From Rhodoblastus sp964425315 (GTDB lineage Bacteria; Pseudomonadota; Alphaproteobacteria; Rhizobiales; Beijerinckiaceae), in the NCBI GenBank assembly GCA_964425315.1, contig CAYRNB010000073.1:1-15431 (forward strand): a DNA stretch of 15,431 bases, written 5' to 3'. The notes under the pieces are model-generated. The model was not told the DNA's origin. It saw nothing but the letters and a program-made list of their open reading frames with translations, and did no database searches. The position numbers were made by a program, and so were the translations under genes. Positions within the stretch are counted from its first letter, which is position 1. Each line of letters begins with the position of its first letter. This document shows positions 6,657-11,969 of this stretch, piece by piece.

Positions 6657-7838
6657 ATGAGCGGGAGGCGGACTGCGCCCATGGCGAGGTTTTTGCAAAG
6701 TCCCTTGGTGGAGTGGATAGCCGCGGGAGCGGTTTTTCTCGTCGCCATCGTCATTATCCTGAAAATTATTGAAATCGCCGTCGATTTACGCCGACGCCTG
6801 CCGCGCGGCTCGCGCTCGCGGCAGATGCGGCTCGGCTTCGTCGAGGCTTTCGACCTCGACGGCGAACGTCAGCTCATGCTGGTCCGGCGGGACAATATCG
6901 AACATCTGCTGATGATCGGCGGGCCGAACGACGTGCTGGTCGAATCGGGCATTGTTCGCGCCGAGCCGCGCGAGTCGCGGATTTCGCGGGGCGCCGAAAG
7001 CCTGGCCCCGCCCGCTCCCGCTCCNNNNNNNNNNNNNNNNNNNNNNNNNNNNNNNNNNNNNNNNNNNNNNNNNNNNNNNNNNNNNNNNNNNNNNNNNNNN
7101 NNNNNNNNNNNNNNNNNNNNNNNNCCCGCTCCCGCTCCAGCGGCCGCGCCCTCGGCGGTTCCGCCCGCAATCGCCGCCGCCCTGGAGGCGGCCCTTGCCG
7201 CGCCCGAACCGCCGCCTTCCGCGCCGCCCGCGCCCGCGCCCGCGCTGGAGTCGCCGCCGCCCGAAGCGGAAGCCGCGCCGCCCGCGCCCGAGCGGCCGCT
7301 GGCGCCTCATCCCGCGCCTCCTCTAGCGGAACCAGCTCCCGCGCCTTTGCCCGAACGCGTCCCGCCGCGCTTTCCGCCGCCGCCGCGCGTTGGTTCGACC
7401 AGGCCTTTGGGCCCGCTGCCGCCGCCGCGTTTCGCGCCGCCGCCCGCGGGCGCATCGGAGCCAGGACAAAAGGGCGAGGCGCCACCGCGGCCGCGTTTCG
7501 TCATGCCGCCCTTCGCGCGTCGCGTGACACCGGGCGCGCCACCGCCCGCCGAGCCGGAAGCGCCGAAGGCGCCGCCTCCTCCGCCGCCGGTCGAGGAAAT
7601 CGCTCCGCCGCCCTTGGAAGAGTTCGCTCCGCCGCCCGTGGAAGAAGAGAAGGCGCCGCCGCTGCAGGAGCCGGCGCCCGCCCCGGCGCCGGAGTCGCCG
7701 CCTGCGGCCGCGGCCGAGCCGACGCCTGCGGCTGAGCCGGAAGCGAAACCCGCCGCCAATCTCGACATCGATTTCGAGCCGCTGGAATCGCTCGAAGAGG
7801 AAATGGCCAAACTGCTCGGGCGCCCGATCAATAAATAG
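6657..7838 (+). CDS. FliO-like membrane protein with long Pro/Ala-rich tail (interrupted by an assembly gap)
   Basis: At least 393 residues, with true length unknown because 100 Ns fall inside. One membrane span lies at about residues 18-38, followed by a basic stretch (RRRLPRGSRSRQ). A compact domain at about 56-102 reads FDLDGERQLMLVRRDNIEHLLMIGGPNDVLVESGI, which resembles the FliO domain of the flagellar type III export apparatus as it appears in alphaproteobacteria. From about 117 to 365 it is low-complexity Pro/Ala/Glu-rich. It ends in a conserved-looking acidic segment, LDIDFEPLESLEEEMAKLLGRP. The tail makes it much longer than ordinary FliO. AGGAGAGG lies 13 bases before the ATG at 6657, which is long spacing; an ATG at 6681 is an alternative. 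It is divergent from cckA and has a CtrA-type box upstream. No other flagellar gene is in the window, so a flagellar role is inferred from the domain only. Confidence 0.75.
   Translation: MSGRRTAPMARFLQSPLVEWIAAGAVFLVAIVIILKIIEIAVDLRRRLPRGSRSRQMRLGFVEAFDLDGERQLMLVRRDNIEHLLMIGGPNDVLVESGIVRAEPRESRISRGAESLAPPAPAXXXXXXXXXXXXXXXXXXXXXXXXXXXXXXXXXXPAPAPAAAPSAVPPAIAAALEAALAAPEPPPSAPPAPAPALESPPPEAEAAPPAPERPLAPHPAPPLAEPAPAPLPERVPPRFPPPPRVGSTRPLGPLPPPRFAPPPAGASEPGQKGEAPPRPRFVMPPFARRVTPGAPPPAEPEAPKAPPPPPPVEEIAPPPLEEFAPPPVEEEKAPPLQEPAPAPAPESPPAAAAEPTPAAEPEAKPAANLDIDFEPLESLEEEMAKLLGRPINK
7025..7124. other. Assembly gap (100 N)
   Basis: Exactly 100 undetermined bases, the usual placeholder for a gap of unknown size. 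Both edges carry the same CCCGCTCCCGCTCC sequence, encoding Pro-Ala repeats in the same reading frame. The break therefore probably arose at a CCCGCT tandem repeat that the assembler could not resolve. The placeholder happens to keep the FliO-like frame open, but the number of repeat units is unknown. Confidence 0.97.
7590..7661 (+). repeat. Imperfect 24-bp coding tandem repeat in the FliO-like tail
   Basis: Three in-frame 24-bp units (7590-7613, 7614-7637, 7638-7661) encode VEEIAPPP, LEEFAPPP and VEEEKAPP. Units one and two share the core gct-ccg-ccg-ccc and the paired acidic codons. This shows that the tail grows by short coding duplications. Confidence 0.7.
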
Positions 7839-7845
7839 AAAAGAA

Positions 7846-7885
7846 GTCGCGGGGCCCCGCGACGGCGTCGGATCGCCGCGCCGTC
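7846..7885. repeat. Two GC-rich palindromes after the FliO-like stop codon
   Basis: An 18-bp loopless palindrome, GTCGCGGGGCCCCGCGAC, spans 7846-7863. It is followed at once by a 7-bp inverted repeat, GACGGCG (7861-7867) with CGCCGTC (7879-7885); the two overlap by three bases, so they could be alternative structures. They begin eight bases after the stop codon of the FliO-like gene. No T-run follows, so termination is possible but not shown. Confidence 0.6.
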
Positions 7886-7895
7886 GCGCCAGACA

Positions 7896-7931
7896 GAGCC
7901 GTCTGCGATTCGGCTGAATCGCAGACGGCTC
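7896..7931. terminator. Perfect 16-bp stem-loop between convergent genes
   Basis: Arms 7896-7911 and 7916-7931 are perfectly complementary over 16 bases, with a four-base loop GGCT. The element lies between the convergent FliO-like gene and dksA, where a two-way terminator is expected. Neither side has a true T-run, so it may be a Rho-assisted terminator, an mRNA-end stabiliser or a copy of a dispersed intergenic repeat. A further 7-bp hairpin follows, CGCCGCG (7949-7955) with CGCGGCG (7965-7971), with five Ts in its loop. Confidence 0.55.
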
Positions 7932-7976
7932 GCTCGCATTTCCCTTCGCGCCGCGCCTTTTTGTCGCGGCGGACGA

Positions 7977-8396
7977 TCAGTCGTCCCGATAGACGCGCTC
8001 GCGGCGCTCGTGGCGCTCCTGGGCCTCGATCGACAGAGTGGCGATGGGCCGCGCGTCCAGACGTTTCAGCGAAATCGGGTCGCCGGTTTCCTCGCAGTAG
8101 CCGTAGGTCCCGTCGTCGAGACGGCCAATGGCCGCGTCGATCTTGGCGATGAGTTTTCGCTGGCGGTCGCGCGCGCGCAGTTCGATGGCTCGGTCGGTTT
8201 CGGAAGAGGCGCGGTCAGCCAGATCGGCGTGATTTTCGCTTTCGGTTTGCAGGGCGGCGAGCGTCTCGCGCGCTTCCTGCAATATTTCTTCCTTCCAATT
8301 CAAGAGCTTGCGCCGGAAATACTCTTTTTGCCGTTCATTCATGAACGGCTCGTCTTCCGACGGGCGGTAGTCTTTTAGATCTGAGGCCGTCGCCAT
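7977..8396 (-). CDS. dksA: RNA polymerase-binding transcription factor DksA, cysteine-poor form
   Basis: A 139-residue DksA protein. DksA binds the secondary channel of RNA polymerase and, with ppGpp, adjusts transcription of rRNA and amino-acid genes. The long coiled coil (about residues 22-95) has the functional tip HADLADRAS, with the expected Asp-x-x-Asp-x-Ala pattern (D58, D61, A63). The C-terminal globular part reads GTYGYCEETGDPISLKRLDARP then ATLSIEAQ. Of the four zinc-binding cysteines of E. coli DksA only C101 remains; the other positions are Thr, Ser and Ala. This cysteine-poor form is known in alphaproteobacteria, so it does not imply inactivity. I start at 8396 because GGGGAGA lies about ten bases upstream; in-frame ATGs at 8405 and 8414 lack a usable ribosome site. 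It is convergent with the FliO-like gene. Confidence 0.93.
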   Translation of the reverse strand: MATASDLKDYRPSEDEPFMNERQKEYFRRKLLNWKEEILQEARETLAALQTESENHADLADRASSETDRAIELRARDRQRKLIAKIDAAIGRLDDGTYGYCEETGDPISLKRLDARPIATLSIEAQERHERRERVYRDD

Positions 8397-8428
8397 GAGT
8401 TCCATTCTCCCCAACCAATGGCGCGGCC

Positions 8429-8457
8429 CTTATATATCGCGGCCTTCGCGGCGACAA
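8429..8457 (-). promoter_or_regulatory. Candidate sigma-70 promoter for dksA
   Basis: On the minus strand TTGTCG (8457-8452) and TATAAG (8434-8429) are separated by 17 bases, standard sigma-70-like spacing, inside the AT-rich patch TTATATAT. The -10 element lies 33 bases before the dksA start codon. The call rests on sequence resemblance only. Confidence 0.4.
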
Positions 8458-8547
8458 TCAGAAGCGGCGCAATGTGCGAAAAAACATGCGCGCCTGTCTG
8501 CCGCGGGGCGGTCGCGCGGCAGGATTGCGGCAGGAGAGAGGCCGGCG

Positions 8548-8856
8548 TCAGATTTCGCCGCCGACTTCGCGCGAATCGCGGCGGCTGGCGAAGGGCTCCA
8601 AGCGCATGGCCGAGGGCGAGTCGGCTGCTGTCCGAATGGAGAGAAGGAAGGGCGGCAGGTCGTCGCCGCGATGGAGGCTCGCGGTCCAGCAGGCGTCGGC
8701 GCCGGTCTCGACCATGCGGGAAAGGACGTTTCTTTGAATGCGAACAAGGGCCTCGACCCGCGGCGCCGGATTGAACAGCGACGCAAACAGCGCCTGGACG
8801 AAATGGACGCCGGAGTGCGCTGGAGCGTTATGGCCAAAGCCTTGTTTGTTTTTCAT
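8548..8856 (-). CDS. Unrecognised 102-residue protein
   Basis: I do not recognise a family. The start at 8856 is supported by an excellent ribosome site: GGAGGG six bases upstream on the minus strand. The protein begins MKNKQGFGHN. It has a hydrophobic or amphipathic stretch VHFVQALFASLF (about residues 18-29) and a probable helix LVRIQRNVLSRMVETGADACWTA (about 38-61). The C-terminal part is Arg- and Asp-rich, ending SRREVGGEI-like with no predicted domain. There is no signal peptide and no clear membrane span. It reads leftward toward dksA (152 bp away) and is divergent from the winged-helix gene at 9227, sharing a repeat-rich control region. An upstream in-frame ATG at 8907 has no comparable ribosome site. 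It is possibly lineage-restricted, and its function is unknown. Confidence 0.55.
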   Translation of the reverse strand: MKNKQGFGHNAPAHSGVHFVQALFASLFNPAPRVEALVRIQRNVLSRMVETGADACWTASLHRGDDLPPFLLSIRTAADSPSAMRLEPFASRRDSREVGGEI

Positions 8857-9226
8857 TCCGGTCCCTCCATAGTCGCGCGTCGAGGCGGCGATGTGTAAAA
8901 TTTTCATTGGTCATGGTTAATTTACAATTGATGACCTTAACCGTGTTTTCCAACTTGTAAAGTTTTCATTCGCAAATTTGCCGTGATTCAGCTAAAATTT
9001 TTTCGCAATCGGCGCATGTTTACTGTATGTTCTAGTAATGGCGCCGGGCGCCAATCGAGAGAGGGCGCGAATCGGGCGATGGCGCCCGCGCCGGGGCGCC
9101 GCCGCGGCGACGGAAAACAGAGGGCGCGCGGTCCGGCTTCCTCCGCGGGCGGTTCGGAGGCTGCGGCCGCTGACGCAAGAGTGGTGATAGAGCGTCTATG
9201 CGGCGCTTGAGTTTTGGGATGCGATC
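8857..9226. other. AT-rich divergent control region without a gene
   Basis: This 370-bp spacer separates the unknown 102-residue protein (leftward) from the winged-helix protein (rightward). Its left half (about 8891-9036) is strikingly AT-rich for this window and holds a cluster of direct and inverted repeats. An inverted repeat TGGCGC-CGG-GCGCCA lies at 9039-9053. The right part (9054-9226) returns to high GC. I see no credible gene in it. Promoters for both flanking genes are expected here, but none can be assigned with confidence. Confidence 0.7.
8894..8970. repeat. Operator-like cluster: 15-bp direct repeats flanking nested inverted repeats
   Basis: TGTAAAATTTTCATT (8894-8908) recurs as TGTAAAGTTTTCATT (8956-8970), one mismatch in 15, at a 62-bp offset. 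Between them lie two interlocked inverted repeats: GGTCAT (8909-8914) with ATGACC (8931-8936), and GGTTAA (8915-8920) with TTAACC (8937-8942). TTTACA at 8921-8926 is a third, inverted, copy of the TGTAAA core. The density of symmetric motifs suggests a regulator-binding region for the divergent genes. Confidence 0.55.
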
Positions 9227-9688
9227 ATGAGCGGGAGCTTCGAGCAGAATGCGGAATTTCTGGCCTTGGCCGCGCGCGAGGGGCGCGACGAGGCGCGGCG
9301 GCTGCTGGCGCGGCTCGAAATCGTTATATCCGGCCTGTCGGCGAAAGATCCGGCCGCCGGCCTCGATCTGCGCCGCATGGCCATCGAGTTTCTGGTTTCC
9401 GCCGGAGACGACCATGCGCGTCGCGGCGACACGCATCTTTCCGTCGTCCGCGCGTCCGACCGCGGCGGCGAGGTCGAGCCAACCATCGTCGAATTGCTGG
9501 AAGGGGAGAACGCCGGCCTGCATGTCGACGCGATTTTCGAACTTTTGTCGGAAATGGGTGTAGAAATTACAAAGGGTAATCTTTCAGTAAGATTACACAG
9601 GATGATCAAATCCGGCCGCCTGGTTTCCGCCGGCCGCGGCTTTTACGCGCTGTCGACCATGGAGCGGGCGCGGCGGCAGGCAGGCTAG
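9227..9688 (+). CDS. Probable winged-helix DNA-binding protein, unrecognised family
   Basis: A 153-residue soluble protein. The N-terminal half is helical and charged (AAREGRDEARRLLARLEIVISGL, then LDLRRMAIEFLVSAGDDHARRGD). The C-terminal third looks like a winged helix: a helix at about 99-110 (HVDAIFELLSEM), a turn, a recognition-type helix at about 115-129 (TKGNLSVRLHRMIKS) and a wing strand pair RLVSAGRGFYAL (131-142). I do not recognise the family, and the assignment rests on the pattern alone. The start at 9227 has only a weak ribosome site. It is divergent from the unknown 102-residue gene across a repeat-rich spacer, which would fit a local or self-acting regulator (inference). It ends in a bidirectional terminator against icd. 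Codons for residues 112-126 are abruptly AT-rich. Confidence 0.7.
   Translation: MSGSFEQNAEFLALAAREGRDEARRLLARLEIVISGLSAKDPAAGLDLRRMAIEFLVSAGDDHARRGDTHLSVVRASDRGGEVEPTIVELLEGENAGLHVDAIFELLSEMGVEITKGNLSVRLHRMIKSGRLVSAGRGFYALSTMERARRQAG
9576..9596. repeat. Perfect 8-bp inverted repeat inside the winged-helix gene
   Basis: GTAATCTT (9576-9583) and AAGATTAC (9589-9596) are exact inverted copies with a five-base spacer. They sit inside a short AT-rich island in otherwise GC-rich coding sequence, over the recognition-helix codons. The repeat could be a protein-binding site or a weak mRNA hairpin. Confidence 0.5.
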
Positions 9689-9725
9689 GGGACGCAAACC
9701 GCCTCCCGAGGCATTTGGAAGTCAA

Positions 9726-9748
9726 AAGCGGGCCGCAACGGCCCGCTT
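9726..9748. terminator. Bidirectional rho-independent terminator between the winged-helix gene and icd
   Basis: A perfect 9-bp stem, AAGCGGGCC (9726-9734) with GGCCCGCTT (9740-9748), has loop GCAAC. It is flanked by an A-run on the left and a T-rich stretch (TCATATTTT) on the right. It sits between the convergent stop codons at 9688 and 9775, so it can serve both genes. Confidence 0.85.
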
Positions 9749-9774
9749 CATATTTTCGAACTTATGTCTGCCGC

Positions 9775-10986
9775 TCAGGCCATGGCCTTTTTCAGATTCT
9801 CGTCGATCTTGTCGAGGAATCCGGTGGTGGAGAGCCATTTCTGGCTCGCGCCGACCAGAAGCGCCAGATCCTTGGTCATAAAGCCGGATTCCACCGTATC
9901 GACGCAGACTTTTTCGAGCGTCGTCGAGAATTTGATCAATTCGTCATTGCCGTCGAGCTTGCCGCGATGGGCGAGGCCGCGCGTCCAGGCGAAGATCGAG
10001 GCGATGGAATTGGTCGAGGTCTCATTGCCCTTCTGGTGCTCGCGGTAATGGCGCGTCACCGTGCCGTGCGCGGCTTCGGCCTCCACCGTCTTGCCGTCCG
10101 GCGTCATCAGCACCGACGTCATCAGGCCGAGCGACCCGAAACCCTGAGCGACCGTGTCGGACTGCACGTCGCCGTCATAGTTCTTGCAGGCCCAGATATA
10201 GCCGCCGGACCATTTCAGCGCGGAAGCCACCATATCGTCGATCAGGCGGTGCTCGTAAGTGATGCCAAGCGCGGCGAACTTGCTCTTGAACTCATTGTCG
10301 AACACTTCCTGGAACAGGTCCTTGAAGCGGCCGTCATAGGCTTTGAGGATGGTGTTCTTGGTCGAGAGATAGACCGGCCATTTGCGCTCAATGCCGTAAT
10401 TGAAGGTGGCGCGGGCAAAATCGCGGATCGATTCGTCGAGATTGTACATGGCCATGGCGACGCCGGAGCCGGGGAATTTGAACACCTCCTTCTCGATGAC
10501 CGATCCGTCCTCGCCCTCGAATTTGATGGTCAGGCGGCCCTTGCCGGGAACGCGGAAATCGGTGGCGCGATATTGGTCGCCGAAGGCGTGACGGCCGACG
10601 ACGATGGGCCGCGTCCAGCCCGGCACCAGGCGCGGCACGTTCTTGCAAACGATCGGCTCGCGGAAGATGGTGCCGCCGAGAATGTTGCGGATGGTGCCGT
10701 TGGGCGACTTCCACATTTCCTTGAGATCGAACTCCGCCACCCGCGCCTCGTCGGGCGTGATGGTGGCGCATTTCACCGCCACGCCATATTTCTTCGTGGC
10801 CTCGGCGGAATCGACCGTCACCCGGTCGTTGGTGGCGTCACGGTTCTGGATGGAAAGGTCGTAATATTTCAGGTCGACGTCGAGATAGGGATGAATCAGC
10901 TTGTCCTTGATGAAATGCCAGATGATGCGGGTCATTTCGTCGCCGTCCATTTCGACGACCGGATTGGCGACCTTGATCTTGTTCAT
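9775..10986 (-). CDS. icd: NADP-dependent isocitrate dehydrogenase, eukaryote-like homodimeric type
   Basis: A 403-residue isocitrate dehydrogenase that converts isocitrate and NADP to 2-oxoglutarate, CO2 and NADPH in the TCA cycle. It opens MNKIKVANPVVEMDGDEMTR, typical of the homodimeric, eukaryote-like subfamily. The substrate loop reads WKSPNGTIRNILGGTIFREP, followed by LVPGWTRPIVVGRHAFGDQY. The metal-binding region reads WACKNYDGDVQSD. The cofactor region reads EAAHGTVTRHYREHQKG and then TSTNSIASIFAWTRGL. Length fits the family. I start at 10986 because GAGAGG lies about seven bases upstream; an in-frame ATG at 11004 lacks such a site. It stands alone, convergent with the winged-helix gene through a shared terminator. 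Its leader region contains two long-armed inverted repeats. Confidence 0.97.
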   Translation of the reverse strand: MNKIKVANPVVEMDGDEMTRIIWHFIKDKLIHPYLDVDLKYYDLSIQNRDATNDRVTVDSAEATKKYGVAVKCATITPDEARVAEFDLKEMWKSPNGTIRNILGGTIFREPIVCKNVPRLVPGWTRPIVVGRHAFGDQYRATDFRVPGKGRLTIKFEGEDGSVIEKEVFKFPGSGVAMAMYNLDESIRDFARATFNYGIERKWPVYLSTKNTILKAYDGRFKDLFQEVFDNEFKSKFAALGITYEHRLIDDMVASALKWSGGYIWACKNYDGDVQSDTVAQGFGSLGLMTSVLMTPDGKTVEAEAAHGTVTRHYREHQKGNETSTNSIASIFAWTRGLAHRGKLDGNDELIKFSTTLEKVCVDTVESGFMTKDLALLVGASQKWLSTTGFLDKIDENLKKAMA

Positions 10987-11369
10987 GCTTGGACCTCTCG
11001 ACATGAGCGTATTCAGGGCAAGCCGCCGACTTTTCGGAAAGCGATTGCGCCAAGACGCGCTTTCCGGCGTTCTTTATTCTTCCCGCGGAGCGAGAGAACG
11101 CCATGCAAAACCGGCGCCGCCTGGGGGGCGGAAATGGGGATAGGCTGGGCGCGCTATAGCATCGGTCCGTCCGGCCGCCTAGAGGCTATCGCGGCGAAAA
11201 GGCTCCCCTTTTTGGATTAGGTTTTTCGGGTGAGTGAAAGGATGCGCGGTCGCTTGGTGAAATCGCGGACGGCTGCAACCGCGGTCAGGCCAAACGAAGG
11301 CGACGCGACCTGGCTTCTGACGCTATGAATCAGGCCGGGCCTCGCGTTGCGGAAAGCTTGCGCGCAATC
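10987..11369. other. Gene-free spacer upstream of icd, with two inverted repeats
   Basis: This 383-bp spacer has no credible gene. Near icd it holds a 9-bp inverted repeat, CGGAAAGCG (11035-11043) with CGCTTTCCG (11058-11066). Next to it is an 8-bp one, GGCGTTCT (11066-11073) with AGAACGCC (11095-11102). Both lie 49-116 bp before the icd start and would be in its promoter or leader. A weak hairpin AAAAGG/CCTTTT (11197-11212) lies between icd and the response regulator. No promoter stands out clearly. Confidence 0.6.
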
Positions 11370-11813
11370 TCAGCAGGGTGCGGCCTTGGCGCCCAGGATC
11401 GCCAGGGTCACGCTTTCGATCGCCTGGACGGACAGGTTGTCCTTGGAAAGGAAACCGGCCGCGCCGGCGCGATAGGCGCAGCGCCTTATGTCCGGCGTGT
11501 CGAGGCTGGTGATGATAATCAGCGGCGGCCTTTTGAGCTTGGTCTCGTCGAGCACGAAACCGATGGAGGTCTCGAAACCGAACCAGTAATCGACATAAAC
11601 GACGTCGTATTGGCGCGTCGCGAGCAACTCTGCGGCGGCGTCGAGGCTGCGGCAAATATCTAGGGAGAAATCCATTTGTTTCGAATGGGATACCAGCCGT
11701 GAAAAAAGGAAGGCGTCCTCTACGTCATCATCAATGAGCAGAGCGCGGATCGCGTCTTTTTCTGGGACGGCGGTGTCGTATTCTTCCAAAATCGCAGGGG
11801 TGGATAAGTTCAT
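11370..11813 (-). CDS. Single-domain response regulator (CheY-like receiver)
   Basis: A 147-residue protein that is one receiver domain with no output domain. The acidic pocket is LLIDDDVED (D28-D30). The phospho-acceptor is D75 in VVYVDYW, the switch Thr is T102 in IIITSLD, and the conserved Lys is K124 in FLSKDNL. The usual proline after this Lys is replaced by Asp, as in some single-domain regulators. I start at 11813 because GAGG lies about seven bases upstream; the in-frame ATG at 11846 has no such site. It lies 156 bp downstream of the soluble histidine kinase on the same strand. The AT-rich spacer between them carries a CtrA-type box pointing at this gene, suggesting its own promoter. 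Partnership with the neighbouring kinase is likely but inferred. Confidence 0.88.
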   Translation of the reverse strand: MNLSTPAILEEYDTAVPEKDAIRALLIDDDVEDAFLFSRLVSHSKQMDFSLDICRSLDAAAELLATRQYDVVYVDYWFGFETSIGFVLDETKLKRPPLIIITSLDTPDIRRCAYRAGAAGFLSKDNLSVQAIESVTLAILGAKAAPC

Positions 11814-11872
11814 CGTCGCGCCTCTATTTGATCGTGTACGCGACAAACTCCAATAACACCAAATTCATCATA

Positions 11873-11888
11873 GTTAATAATCACTTAA
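11873..11888 (-). promoter_or_regulatory. CtrA-type binding box upstream of the response regulator
   Basis: On the minus strand the sequence reads TTAAGTGATTATTAAC, a perfect TTAA-N7-TTAAC. It lies 60 bp before the response regulator start at 11813 and is oriented toward it, within an AT-rich spacer (about 11825-11895). The same pattern occurs upstream of the FliO-like gene. CtrA binding is inferred from the match and from cckA being in the same window. Confidence 0.55.
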
Positions 11889-11969
11889 AGTCAACGAGTT
11901 TCAAAGCTGACGAAGGTAATCATGCGCGGCGCCCGGAGAGAGGCGATCCGCGCTGCGCGCAACAGTCTT

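Noticed and set aside
8983..9210. A 75-codon plus-strand frame starting at GTG in the divergent spacer
   Set aside because: No ribosome site at the GTG or at the inner ATG (9016); the sequence is Arg/Gly/Ala-rich with no structure. It more likely lies in a promoter or leader region.
11197..11213. AAAAGG-CTCC-CCTTTTT hairpin with T-run
   Set aside because: The stem has only two G-C pairs and the element is not placed right after any stop codon on its strand. Too weak to call a terminator.
9715..11220. A 501-codon plus-strand frame opposite icd
   Set aside because: It runs across the icd terminator and through the whole of icd antisense. There is no ribosome site or domain, so it is a shadow frame.
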